Shown: positions 1 through 6,951 of the stretch, piece after piece
Layout: each line of letters opens with the position of its first letter
Position numbering within the stretch: position 1 is the stretch's first letter
From: CAYPNF01 sp964411985
GTDB taxonomy: Bacteria > Verrucomicrobiota > Verrucomicrobiia > Limisphaerales > J093
Assembly (NCBI GenBank): GCA_964411985.1
Contig: CAYPNF010000092.1
Span: 1 to 22,372 of the forward strand
Reading direction: 5' to 3'
DNA length: 22,372 nucleotides
Translations under genes and position numbers: made by a program
The notes under the pieces: generated by a model
Databases searched by the model: none
Seen by the model: only the letters and a program-made list of their open reading frames with translations
Told to the model about the DNA's origin: nothing

Positions 1-53
1 GACACCGCCCTTTCACGGCGGTAATCGGGGTTCGAATCCCCGTAGCCCTACCA
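1..53 (+). tRNA. tRNA-Glu (UUC), 5' part outside window
   Basis: The 3' two thirds of a tRNA gene. An anticodon arm (stem 5-9 / 17-21) carries a seven-base loop whose middle triplet is TTC, which reads Glu codons. A T arm (26-30 / 38-42) with the loop TTCGAAT follows, then the 3' acceptor strand 43-49, discriminator A50 and an encoded CCA at 51-53. The acceptor 5' strand and D arm lie before the window. tRNA 3' ends are common integration sites, which fits the mobile-type genes that follow. Confidence 0.93.
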
Positions 54-73
54 AAGCAATAACAACACTTAGG

Positions 74-105
74 AGCCGGAGACCCCCTCCGGCTTCTTCT
101 TTTTT
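74..105 (+). terminator. Intrinsic terminator of the tRNA-Glu transcript
   Basis: A perfect 8-bp stem (AGCCGGAG at 74-81 with CTCCGGCT at 87-94) and a 5-nt loop, followed by a T-rich tail (95-105). It lies 20 bases after the tRNA CCA and points in the same direction. Confidence 0.85.
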
Positions 106-296
106 GGGGCTTCCTCACTTTTTGTCCTCACTTGGGGGTCTACGGGGGTCCGCAAAGAAGGACACAACTCCACGCGGGTCTGCAAATGGATGCTGTTTGG
201 CTTCCTCACGAAAATAGCTAAGCCCAAGGACCCGTTATTGGTCGATTTGGGTGAGATCTGCCCAACTACCCCACGAAGAGGGTTGTGCCGGAGCGT
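106..296. other. Non-coding stretch between the tRNA and the first island gene
   Basis: No credible gene is seen here. The one feature is a 15-base imperfect direct repeat (13 of 15 identical) at 142-156 and 172-186, copies 30 bp apart, consensus ACGSGGGTCYGCAAA. Short direct repeats near a tRNA could be recombinase arm sites, but no integrase gene is in the window to support that. Confidence 0.4.
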
Positions 297-1169
297 TCAA
301 GCCGAAGGAACAGGCCTCGCCAACCCCAACCGCTCCACCGCATCCCCAGGTCGTACGGTGTTCCCCCAGGTACGCTCCCAATCGGGATGCCACAGCCGAG
401 GCAAGAGGAAGTACCCCTCATGCGCCCCCACTGCCCCCGCGATGCAGGCGTCCGCCGTCGCAACCTGAAGCGTCTGGATTCCCGCCACCAGGCCTCCGAT
501 CAGTTCATGGCGTTCACCCACACGGGAATGGTTGGCCACGCGGTGGATCTCCCCCCGGAGGGAGTCGTGAATTTGGGCGGTGGGGAAAAGGGCGGCCAGA
601 ACCTGTTCACGCTCAGCGGGGTCCTGATTGAAGGCGCGGTCGAAGAGGAAGTTGTCGATCTGTCGCAGATTCCCTTTGCGGGGCCGCTCTTCGGCGATCC
701 AAGCGCGTGGCGTCACCAGGGTCAGGGTCAGTTTGGGGATGACCTCGAAGGCAGTGGGACCCTTCACGGCTGTCCCATGCACGTGGACCCTCCAGCCCAG
801 AGCCTTCAGGAAATCCTGAAAGGCCATACCGGTGCTGTAGAGGTCCCACCCCGGATGGGGAACCGCGATGGACGAGGGCTGTGGTCCTCTACGGCTGCCG
901 TGGAACTCGCCCCGGGAGAACCGCGCATCGATCGCCCTGCCATGCGCCGGGCGCGTGAGGAGACGCTCTGGGGTCACCGGTGCATCGAAGCCGATGGCCG
1001 TGATGGAATGCCGATCCAACCCCTCCAGATAGGTAGTGACTTCAGCCTGGCTCGCCACGAAAGTGGGGTCCTGGCAGAAGATCACGCCCTGGCTTTCGCT
1101 AAGCGAACTGATGGCCCACGTCCTCGCCGACGGTGAGAAGCCAACATCGATGCCGAGGACGTGGTTCAT
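297..1169 (-). CDS. DUF429-family protein (predicted RNase H-fold nuclease)
   Basis: A 290-aa protein that starts with a DUF429-like block, GIDVGFSPSARTWAISSL (residues 6-23). Acidic and basic positions typical of the family follow: D8, a GFDAP motif with D62, an arginine-rich stretch near 79-95, E142 in FEVIP, and D240 in TADACIAGA near the C-terminus. DUF429 proteins are predicted to share an RNase H-like fold and occur in defence or mobile contexts; their substrate is generally unknown. An AAGGAGGAG ribosome site about eight bases before the ATG supports this start. It is the last gene of a minus-strand group, 46 bp after the preceding stop. That gap holds a 12-bp palindrome (1192-1203). 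Family call fairly sure, function unsure. Confidence 0.7.
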   Translation of the reverse strand: MNHVLGIDVGFSPSARTWAISSLSESQGVIFCQDPTFVASQAEVTTYLEGLDRHSITAIGFDAPVTPERLLTRPAHGRAIDARFSRGEFHGSRRGPQPSSIAVPHPGWDLYSTGMAFQDFLKALGWRVHVHGTAVKGPTAFEVIPKLTLTLVTPRAWIAEERPRKGNLRQIDNFLFDRAFNQDPAEREQVLAALFPTAQIHDSLRGEIHRVANHSRVGERHELIGGLVAGIQTLQVATADACIAGAVGAHEGYFLLPRLWHPDWERTWGNTVRPGDAVERLGLARPVPSA

Positions 1170-1191
1170 TCGCGGACTCCTCCTTGATGGT

Positions 1192-1203
1192 GTCTAGCTA
1201 GAC
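1192..1203. promoter_or_regulatory. 12-bp perfect palindrome upstream of the DUF429 gene
   Basis: GTCTAGCTAGAC reads the same on both strands and lies 23 bp upstream of the DUF429 start codon. It could be an operator or part of a promoter for that gene, or chance. No -35/-10 pair is clear around it. Confidence 0.3.
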
Positions 1204-1215
1204 CCACGAACCCCT

Positions 1216-1464
1216 TCAGTGTTTCGGCAATTGGACCTGTCTCCCTGGATCAGGCGTGTCCTGTTTCGGCGCAGTGGGGTCTGCCGACGTTTCGCGACTC
1301 ACGGTCCCTGCGACGAAACTCAGGTTAAAGCGATTGTAGCGAACCGGCAGGAGTGGCCTGTTGTCCCGGTCCCGGGGTTTGCGGGTTTCCTCGGGTTCCT
1401 TTGCGAATTCCTGGGCCACCTTCAATCGCCGGAAGGACGCGAACCTCGAAGCACTCCGAGTCAC
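1216..1464 (-). CDS. Small basic hypothetical protein (82 aa), possible separate gene
   Basis: This reading starts with GTG at 1464, which overlaps the stop of the 248-aa gene by four bases (GTGA), a usual sign of translational coupling. It gives an 82-aa, Arg/Lys-rich, probably soluble protein with no domain I recognise. Codon third positions are mostly G or C here, unlike the same frame just upstream under the 248-aa gene, so this stretch looks coding in its own right. The frame is continuous with the long relaxase-like frame that begins at 3534, so it could instead be the C-terminal tail of that protein. Confidence 0.4.
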   Translation of the reverse strand: MTRSASRFASFRRLKVAQEFAKEPEETRKPRDRDNRPLLPVRYNRFNLSFVAGTVSRETSADPTAPKQDTPDPGRQVQLPKH

Positions 1465-3534
1465 ATTCCGTCCGCTACCGGGTCGTACGGTCGGGAGGGG
1501 ACCTCCGCCAAGCCCCAGAGGCCGTTCTGGGCATAGGCCTTGTTCAGCAGGGTGGCCTTTGATCCCTTCCACGGAAGGGGGAATTTCGGGGGATCGGTTT
1601 GGGGAACCAAGACGAGAGGCCGGAGAAACGGCGAATGGAGTGGAACCAGGTCCCAAATGCCCGTCCTCCACCACGGACCCGTGGGACCCGAGCTGACGAA
1701 TTCCAGTTTCTGCAACAAGACCAGGTCCGGCGCGGTGGACGCGAACAGGCTGATGGCCTGCAGTGGGCGGCAAAGGATCGGAACCTTCCCCAGCCGCTGG
1801 AGGACCTTCTGGGGTGAATCCTGGTCTGGATTGTTGAAGGCCTCGAAGCTGAGGGGCGACCAATCCAGGTACCCCTCCAGGCCATTCTGCGGGACGGCCA
1901 CCGCCACCTGCTGGGCCTGGTATCGAGAGATCTCCGCCTGGTAGCGAAGGGACTGGCTTTCGAGATCGAGCATGGCTCGCTTCTCTGGCGTGAACACCTT
2001 CTGGTCCTGCAGGTTGGGGACTTCGAAGGAGGGTGGCGCTGGGGGCGGATCCATGGCTTGGACGGTGTACTCCAGGGTCGGTCGGTACATCACTCGTCGC
2101 GTGAAGATCTGCACCACCAGGAGGCACCAGGGATAGGCCAGCACATTCAAGGCTGGCCAACCTTGCACGTCCACTGTCCGTGAGTCGGTATCGGGTTTGT
2201 TGGCCATGAGTGGCCTCCGGGAATTGAAGCAAACCGGCGTCCTTGGCGTGATGGAGCCAATGGCGCCGAGCGTGGTAGGGCATGAGCGTGTGCCAGGGAT
2301 CGAATTCAGATCCGATGGCCTGACCGTTCAGTTCCCGAAGAGCGTCGCGGGTCATCAGTGGCCATACCTTCCGCGCCTCTGCGTAGGCCGGCTCGGGCGA
2401 TTGCTGGAGGGCCGCACCCAGGCGCTCCACATAAGCGTTTAGGCCTAGTGCGGCTCCGCCTCGGTCACCGGGAAGAGTCCGGAAGGCTTCAAGCTGAACC
2501 TGGGCAAAGCAGGTCTCGGAAAGCACCTTGGATAGACGGGTCGAAAGCGCCTCGGTGAAGCCCGGTGACGCCGGTTCTAGTCCGAGTACTTGGATCTTGG
2601 CCGCCCAGCGATCTGGGCGTGGCAGGCGAGGGAGGGGAGGCCGGCTTGGGTCCAGCAGGGAATGGATGTATGGCAGTTCAAAGGTTGTGAAAGGAGGGAT
2701 CCCTGTCCATGCCTTGATTTCCTGATCCAGAAGAATCTCGGCCCTGCGCTGCCTGGGAACCTGCCCTGCCGCAATCGTTTCCCCGTGCCCGAGGAAGACC
2801 GTCGCACCTCGGGGTTCGCGTCCACCTTCCCGTGCGGGTTTCAGGTCCAGCCGGACGTCCAGTCCGATGCTGGCGCAGGCCTTGATGAGGACCTCCCCAA
2901 TTTTTCGCCGCCCTTCCCGCGCCAGATATCGCACATGGGCGCCGCTGTCGAAGGTCAGCCAGCGGCCATCCTCGGCCAAGGCCGGACCGAAGGGCACAAA
3001 ATGAATGTTCCCCTGCGGCTCCCCCAGCCGATTTTCAACGTGGATGTAGCTAAGCATGAGTAGCTTAGCGGGCAGCCACTGGAGCTTCCCGTCCTCACCC
3101 CGCACCCGCACGGCCTGCAATTCGGCTTGCCGGAGGAACTCGAACTGAAGGGCTCTACCCACAGGGAAATGGCCTGAGGTTCCAGAGTGGAACATAGCTT
3201 CTGAGGCTTCAGCCGGCAGGCTGATCATGCCCTCCACGGGGGGTCTCCACTCGCTTCGAGATGCGGTAAGCCGATGCCCCCACAAGTCTCGGCCCCGAAT
3301 GAGTTGGCCGATCAGGGCAGGATCCGCCTGCTCCGCCCAGGGCTTACCTCCCACCACCTGCCAGAGGTCGCCGTTCGAGAACCAGGGGATGGCTGTCCCC
3401 TCGGGTGACACCAGATTCGGAATCCAGCCGATCGGCCCAAGTTCCTCCGACCGTTCCAAGTGCTCCCGGATATAGGCCGCGACCCCATCCGGAGAGGAGG
3501 CGGTCAGGGGGGCATACGTGACAATCGGGTTCAC
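1216..3534 (-). CDS. Divergent MobF/TrwC-like relaxase candidate (true C-terminus uncertain)
   Basis: An open frame of 772 codons starts at GTG 3534, five bases after a GGAG site. Residues 1-230 follow the layout of TrwC/MobF relaxase domains: Tyr21 in an N-terminal AAYI segment, a GHR motif (86-88), a MISLPAEASEAMF stretch where TrwC has its FSAPKSVS block, and YIHVENRLGEPQGNIHF (163-179), matching the HxxSRxxDPQLHTH metal-binding motif with two histidines (H165, H178) kept and one lost. RW at 191-192 matches the DG(R/K)W that follows in TrwC. No helicase domain follows. Residues about 395-463 look like a winged helix ending in YRLTDSGRARL. Beyond about residue 474 codon bias collapses and another gene occupies the other frame, so reliable coding ends near position 2110. 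The role would be DNA nicking and transfer of the element. The match is by eye, so this is moderate confidence at best. Confidence 0.45.
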   Translation of the reverse strand: MNPIVTYAPLTASSPDGVAAYIREHLERSEELGPIGWIPNLVSPEGTAIPWFSNGDLWQVVGGKPWAEQADPALIGQLIRGRDLWGHRLTASRSEWRPPVEGMISLPAEASEAMFHSGTSGHFPVGRALQFEFLRQAELQAVRVRGEDGKLQWLPAKLLMLSYIHVENRLGEPQGNIHFVPFGPALAEDGRWLTFDSGAHVRYLAREGRRKIGEVLIKACASIGLDVRLDLKPAREGGREPRGATVFLGHGETIAAGQVPRQRRAEILLDQEIKAWTGIPPFTTFELPYIHSLLDPSRPPLPRLPRPDRWAAKIQVLGLEPASPGFTEALSTRLSKVLSETCFAQVQLEAFRTLPGDRGGAALGLNAYVERLGAALQQSPEPAYAEARKVWPLMTRDALRELNGQAIGSEFDPWHTLMPYHARRHWLHHAKDAGLLQFPEATHGQQTRYRLTDSGRARLASLECAGLSLVPPGGADLHATSDVPTDPGVHRPSHGSAPSATLLRSPQPAGPEGVHAREASHARSRKPVPSLPGGDLSIPGPAGGGGRPAEWPGGVPGLVAPQLRGLQQSRPGFTPEGPPAAGEGSDPLPPTAGHQPVRVHRAGPGLVAETGIRQLGSHGSVVEDGHLGPGSTPFAVSPASRLGSPNRSPEIPPSVEGIKGHPAEQGLCPERPLGLGGGPLPTVRPGSGRNVTRSASRFASFRRLKVAQEFAKEPEETRKPRDRDNRPLLPVRYNRFNLSFVAGTVSRETSADPTAPKQDTPDPGRQVQLPKH
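1461..2207 (-). CDS. Hypothetical protein (248 aa) nested in a longer reading frame
   Basis: The ATG at 2207 is preceded by GGAGG with a six-base spacer, a strong ribosome site, so I accept this start. The protein has a hydrophobic stretch near residues 17-35 (possible membrane segment), then a Pro-rich linker, a Gln/Glu-rich helical region (about 70-105) and a mixed alpha/beta remainder rich in Trp, Leu and Pro. I recognise no domain. Codon third positions are strongly G/C-biased, while the overlapping frame of the long gene is not, so this is the coding frame for most of 1461-2110. It lies downstream of the relaxase-like gene and is probably co-transcribed, so it may be a mobilisation accessory protein, but that is only context. 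Confidence 0.6.
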   Translation of the reverse strand: MANKPDTDSRTVDVQGWPALNVLAYPWCLLVVQIFTRRVMYRPTLEYTVQAMDPPPAPPSFEVPNLQDQKVFTPEKRAMLDLESQSLRYQAEISRYQAQQVAVAVPQNGLEGYLDWSPLSFEAFNNPDQDSPQKVLQRLGKVPILCRPLQAISLFASTAPDLVLLQKLEFVSSGPTGPWWRTGIWDLVPLHSPFLRPLVLVPQTDPPKFPLPWKGSKATLLNKAYAQNGLWGLAEVPSRPYDPVADGM

Positions 3535-3678
3535 GCTATCTCCGTTTTTCGGTCACTAGGGGAAAGCACTGTACGCACAGGATCCAAACCGCAGTGGGCG
3601 CTGGCCGCACCATCACGATTCCAAGGCAAACTCGTCCTGGGCAGCGAGTCCCTCAGCCCAATCACTTTCGAACTTGCT

Positions 3679-3723
3679 CGGGGCCCGGTTCCGAATCCTC
3701 GTCACTTACTCAACCGGGCCCCG
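3679..3723. repeat. Perfect 12-bp inverted repeat; possible oriT hairpin or terminator
   Basis: CGGGGCCCGGTT (3679-3690) and its exact reverse complement (3712-3723) flank a 21-base loop. It lies between the excisionase-like gene and the relaxase-like gene, both on the minus strand. No T tract follows on either strand, so a standard intrinsic terminator is unlikely. An inverted repeat just upstream of a relaxase gene is where an origin of transfer is often found, so oriT is a reasonable guess. An attenuator between the two genes is the alternative. Confidence 0.45.
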
Positions 3724-3742
3724 CACCTGAACTTGACCCAAC

Positions 3743-4036
3743 CTACTTGGACCGAATGTAGTCTCGGACATCCTGTGGCAGGTAACGGACCAGCCAACCC
3801 ACCTTCTTCGGCACGAGTTCCCCTTTTTTCCACAGTTTCCGGAGCATCGTCTCTCCGCACCCGAGGATTATGCAGACCTCATCCATGGTCAGCATGAGCT
3901 CGATGGGAACCTGCGGGAAGTCCACAGGAGTAGGAGGAAGAGGCGATCCGCCTTCCGGGGGAACATCCATCGGGATTCCCTTCCGGTGTGGATCTGGGGG
4001 TTGAGGAGGTGCGTTGGTGAAAAGTGGGTTGGCCAT
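3743..4036 (-). CDS. Excisionase-like HTH DNA-binding protein (97 aa)
   Basis: I choose the ATG at 4036 (MANPLF) because an AAGGAGA ribosome site lies four bases before it; an upstream in-frame start at 4099 has no such site. Residues 1-45 are Pro-rich and probably unstructured. Residues 47-96 form a MerR/excisionase-type (HTH_17-like) winged helix: LTMDEVCIILGCGETMLRKL, then KKGELVPKKVGWLVRYLPQD VRDYI. Such proteins help site-specific recombinases excise elements or act as small transcription factors. Its place at the head of the mobile-type cluster fits either job. No integrase is next to it in this window. Confidence 0.7.
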   Translation of the reverse strand: MANPLFTNAPPQPPDPHRKGIPMDVPPEGGSPLPPTPVDFPQVPIELMLTMDEVCIILGCGETMLRKLWKKGELVPKKVGWLVRYLPQDVRDYIRSK

Positions 4037-4260
4037 GGGATCTCCTTGAAAGCCTGTCCCCATACAACCCGCGAGAAAAGGTGGTGACAACCAACCCAAC
4101 CACAGTGTTTAAAAACGACTAATCATGCCAATAAGGAATCAATAGTTATTTCAGTAGGAAGTGAGGTTGCTTGGAATTTAACCAATAGGTTCCTCCTTCT
4201 AAGTGCTGATCCTAGAAATTCGCCGGAATCAAAGGATTGAAAGGAAGGCATCCCACGGAA

Positions 4261-4270
4261 CCGTTAACGG
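4261..4270. promoter_or_regulatory. 10-bp palindrome, possible operator
   Basis: CCGTTAACGG is self-complementary and lies in the AT-rich divergent gap. It could bind the excisionase-like or WYL protein, but no second copy was found in the window. Confidence 0.25.
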
Positions 4271-4305
4271 GAATTATTGAAACAAATAAACCATAGGGCG
4301 GACTG

Positions 4306-4332
4306 GAAAAAGAAGACCGCAGCCGGTCTTCT
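4306..4332 (-). terminator. Intrinsic terminator facing the minus strand
   Basis: On the minus strand a perfect 9-bp stem (AGAAGACCG / CGGTCTTCT, forward positions 4311-4319 and 4324-4332) with a 4-base loop runs straight into a T tract ending TTTTCC. The plus strand has no T tract. No minus-strand gene ends nearby. The nearest upstream minus-strand gene ends at 5542, so this may stop transcripts that read antisense across the WYL gene. Confidence 0.65.
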
Positions 4333-4416
4333 CCGATCTCTCAGGTGAACTCATGCTAAACCTACTGGCAGTGAAGATTTGAGTTGAGAATTCGATCGAC
4401 GGGGGTCGCCTTCAAT

Positions 4417-4429
4417 TGCACGTGGTGCA
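4417..4429. promoter_or_regulatory. Interrupted palindrome before the WYL gene
   Basis: TGCAC and GTGCA flank a 3-base centre (GTG). It is 51 bases upstream of the WYL start codon, a suitable place for an autoregulatory operator. Single copy, so weak. Confidence 0.3.
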
Positions 4430-4480
4430 TACTCCAGGCAATCCAACCGAAATTTTCGTTGAGCCCTAGAGAGGGAGTGA

Positions 4481-5512
4481 ATGCTCGTCCAACCCATCGC
4501 AGGCCAGGGAAAGGTCAACGCCGAGAAACAGCGGTCCTTGATGAGCGCGCTGCAAGAGGCGGGCGAAATCGGCCTAACCAAGGAAGAGGCCGCCAAGGTC
4601 ATGGGAGTTTCCTCGCGGCAACTCGATCGGGCCATTGAAGCTCTCGAATCTGCGGGTGCTGTGATCGAGAAACGCAAGGCGGGCTCAGGCTCCAAGATGC
4701 GCGTGGTGATGATCAAGGCCGCGCAGTGGGACGACCATCTGACCCACGAAGCACGTCTGGCGCTGTTCATTGCGACCTCGCTGGTGGAGCATGCCGGGAG
4801 TTACCGGCTTGCAGAACACCTCCAATCCCTTGAAATCTTCGCGGACCAGCACCTGACCGAGCGGGAGCAAGGTCTGTTCAAGCGCCTCAAGGGCGTGGTC
4901 CATATCCAAGGTGGGGTGGAGGATCCGGTCGAGCCCGATGAACAGGTGCACACCCAGATCATGGTGGCGATGACGGACGGGTCAGGTCCGCGGGAGCTGC
5001 ACTTCGCCTACCAGGCCGCAGGGGAAACCAGCCCCGATCGGCGGCGCGTGGTCCCCTACCGCCTCACCCACGACGTCTTCTCTGGCGGAACCTTCCTCCT
5101 GGCCTGGGACCTGGACAAGAAGGCCCCCCGACAATTCAGGATCAGCCGAATCCACCGCGCGGAGGCCATGAACCGCCCCGGGATCATTCCCGATCTATCC
5201 CCGATGGAGAAGGCCGCGCGCTACCAAATCGGCGGCTGGATTGGGGACAGCGAGCCCTTTGAGATTCGGCTTCGGGTGCGAGGGGTTCATTGGGTGCGCG
5301 CCATGGAGGAGGCGCCGCCGGCCCTCCCCGATTTCCGCATCAAACCGTCCCCCGACGGCCACGAAGCCACCGTGACCTTCATGGCCCAGGCCCTTTTGGC
5401 ACCGACTCGGTGGCTGCTTCAATTCGGTGAGGCCGTAACGATCGACGGACCACCAGCGCTCCAGGAACACGTCCGAAAAGTAGTCGCCGGAATGAAGAGG
5501 AATCTCGGGTGA
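4481..5512 (+). CDS. WYL-domain transcriptional regulator
   Basis: A 343-aa protein. Residues 15-80 are a DeoR-like winged helix (LTKEEAAKVMGVSSRQLDRA followed by a wing). A helical middle follows (85-140). Residues about 155-230 form a WYL-type beta domain with RRVVPYRL, GGTFLLAWDLD and RQFRISRI; the signature W and Y are T and F here, so the ligand site is divergent. A C-terminal extension (about 240-343) is usual for the family. WYL proteins sense nucleic-acid or nucleotide ligands and often control defence genes (for example BrxR/CapW types). GGGAG lies four bases before the ATG. It converges on the beta-propeller gene with 29 bp between the stops, so it may control the Hsp70 operon, the DrmD cluster, or itself. 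Confidence 0.85.
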   Translation: MLVQPIAGQGKVNAEKQRSLMSALQEAGEIGLTKEEAAKVMGVSSRQLDRAIEALESAGAVIEKRKAGSGSKMRVVMIKAAQWDDHLTHEARLALFIATSLVEHAGSYRLAEHLQSLEIFADQHLTEREQGLFKRLKGVVHIQGGVEDPVEPDEQVHTQIMVAMTDGSGPRELHFAYQAAGETSPDRRRVVPYRLTHDVFSGGTFLLAWDLDKKAPRQFRISRIHRAEAMNRPGIIPDLSPMEKAARYQIGGWIGDSEPFEIRLRVRGVHWVRAMEEAPPALPDFRIKPSPDGHEATVTFMAQALLAPTRWLLQFGEAVTIDGPPALQEHVRKVVAGMKRNLG

Positions 5513-5541
5513 GAGCCGGGGTGGGCTCCTGCGGTTTCCAT

Positions 5542-6939
5542 TCAATCGTAGTGATCAGGAATCACCGGCCACTTCCACACGGGGGACTGACACAAAAGGG
5601 ACACCCGCCGCTGCCCCTCTGGCCCATCGAGCTGGGCCAGAATGCCGGGGTTGCCAGGCATGGTGACCCAGGGGGAGATTTGCTCTACCGTGCAGTCCTG
5701 ACCTCTGAAGGGGTACAGGTCCGGGATTCCCTTGGTCCATGGATCCTCGGGAGCGGATTCCGTGGGAATCAATCGCACCTGGACGGGAAGCCGATTGTCC
5801 GGTGCGTCCTTTCCGCCCAAGGGCTGGGTCCACGGAAGGGCGTGGCCCTTAAGACGACAGGCCAGCAATCCATTTTCCAATAGGGCTGGTGATTCAATCT
5901 CCAGGCCGGGCACCTGGTCGAGGAGGGTCCGCGGCCAGGGTTCCCCGAGGGTCCAACGGCGCAAACGCCTTAGCAGGGTGGGCCAGATCACAACTTCCTG
6001 CTCCTGGTCCTGCCTGGTCACCGCCGACCCAGGATTGCACTCGTCGTAGGTGCTGAACCGCAGATCGGAACGGCGGTGCAAACCGGGTCCCTCGGTGGGT
6101 TCCCCCTTCTCTGGGGGATCCAGACGGTTGATGAAGTGGCTGTCGAATTGGACGAAATGGACCTGATCGGAACGGGACACGGTGTAAAGATGCTTCCCGT
6201 CCTTGGACCAGAGGATCCGGCGAACCGACATGGGCGAGAACCCTGCCTCGTCCCACCACTCCTGAAGGGTCTCCCCCGATTTCTCATCGAAGACTGACAG
6301 GCGCTGGCGGGCTCCCATGGCCACCTTGCTTCCGTCCGGGCTGAAGGCGACGGCCTGAGCCCAGGACAGGTCCCAGGCGGGTTTCCAGGATTCGCCGGTG
6401 ACCAAGTCCCACACTCGGCTTGGGCAACAGGTCCAGATATTTCCACCGCCTCCCGCGAAGAGCCCCCGTTCGGGGAAGCACTGCGCGAAATTGGGCCCAT
6501 CAGGATCCTCCAGCGTATCCAGGGTGTGCAGGAGCCCCCGCACCTCACCGATGCGTGCCACGAGACCCGCCTTGTCCCAGGCCACCCCCACTTTCTCCCC
6601 TGGCAGCATCGCCATTCCGATCGGCGGGAAAGGCAGCGGTTCGCGTTGGGTTTCCAGGACTCGACCGTCGGCATCCAGTTTCAACAACACCAGCTCGTCC
6701 GGGGAACTGAGTGCGAAGAGCACGGTGCGTCCCGTCTCGCCCAGGGCCGCGCCACGGATGCCGCGGTCCAGGAATTCAGGGAAGTCCCGGACCAGTTCTC
6801 CCGTGAGATCCCTCCGCAGGGACGGTCTCCGCTGGGATCGGGCCAGGAAGAGCCCCGCCCTTGGCGCGTGGGCAAGGAGATCGGCCCCGTGCAGAGTCCA
6901 CTTCAACTTGAAGGCCAGGGGCTGGGCTTCGGTGTCCAT
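5542..6939 (-). CDS. Beta-propeller (WD40-like) protein, last gene of the Hsp70 operon
   Basis: A 465-aa soluble protein with no signal peptide. Several blade-like repeats can be seen, the clearest being AQAVAFSPDGSKVAMGA (about residues 190-206) followed by RLSVFDEKSGE, and VRRILWSKDGKHLYTVS (about 240). Such propellers usually scaffold protein complexes. I chose the ATG at 6939 because AGGAG lies eight bases upstream; a GTG at 6948 in the same frame sits directly against that site. The helicase gene ends three bases before that GTG, and its TGA touches this ribosome site, so translation is likely coupled. The C-terminal part (about 320-465) has no repeat I can read. Function unknown. Confidence 0.75.
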   Translation of the reverse strand: MDTEAQPLAFKLKWTLHGADLLAHAPRAGLFLARSQRRPSLRRDLTGELVRDFPEFLDRGIRGAALGETGRTVLFALSSPDELVLLKLDADGRVLETQREPLPFPPIGMAMLPGEKVGVAWDKAGLVARIGEVRGLLHTLDTLEDPDGPNFAQCFPERGLFAGGGGNIWTCCPSRVWDLVTGESWKPAWDLSWAQAVAFSPDGSKVAMGARQRLSVFDEKSGETLQEWWDEAGFSPMSVRRILWSKDGKHLYTVSRSDQVHFVQFDSHFINRLDPPEKGEPTEGPGLHRRSDLRFSTYDECNPGSAVTRQDQEQEVVIWPTLLRRLRRWTLGEPWPRTLLDQVPGLEIESPALLENGLLACRLKGHALPWTQPLGGKDAPDNRLPVQVRLIPTESAPEDPWTKGIPDLYPFRGQDCTVEQISPWVTMPGNPGILAQLDGPEGQRRVSLLCQSPVWKWPVIPDHYD

Positions 6940-6951
6940 CTCCGCCACTCC

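Larger units (their letters stand above)
4037..4480. other. AT-rich intergenic control region between divergent genes
   Basis: This 444-bp gap is clearly more AT-rich (especially 4100-4310) than the genes around it and separates the minus-strand excisionase-like gene from the plus-strand WYL gene, so it should hold both promoters. I cannot name convincing -35/-10 boxes. It contains a 10-bp palindrome CCGTTAACGG (4261-4270), a minus-oriented terminator (4311-4332) and an interrupted palindrome (4417-4429). No gene is supported inside it. Confidence 0.6.

Noticed and set aside
285..1136. 283-codon plus-strand frame opposite the DUF429 gene
   Set aside because: It is antisense to a recognisable DUF429 protein with a strong ribosome site, and its translation has no domain-like pattern.
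5513..5528. 5-bp hairpin between the convergent WYL and propeller genes
   Set aside because: The stem is short and no T tract follows on either strand, so I do not call it a terminator.
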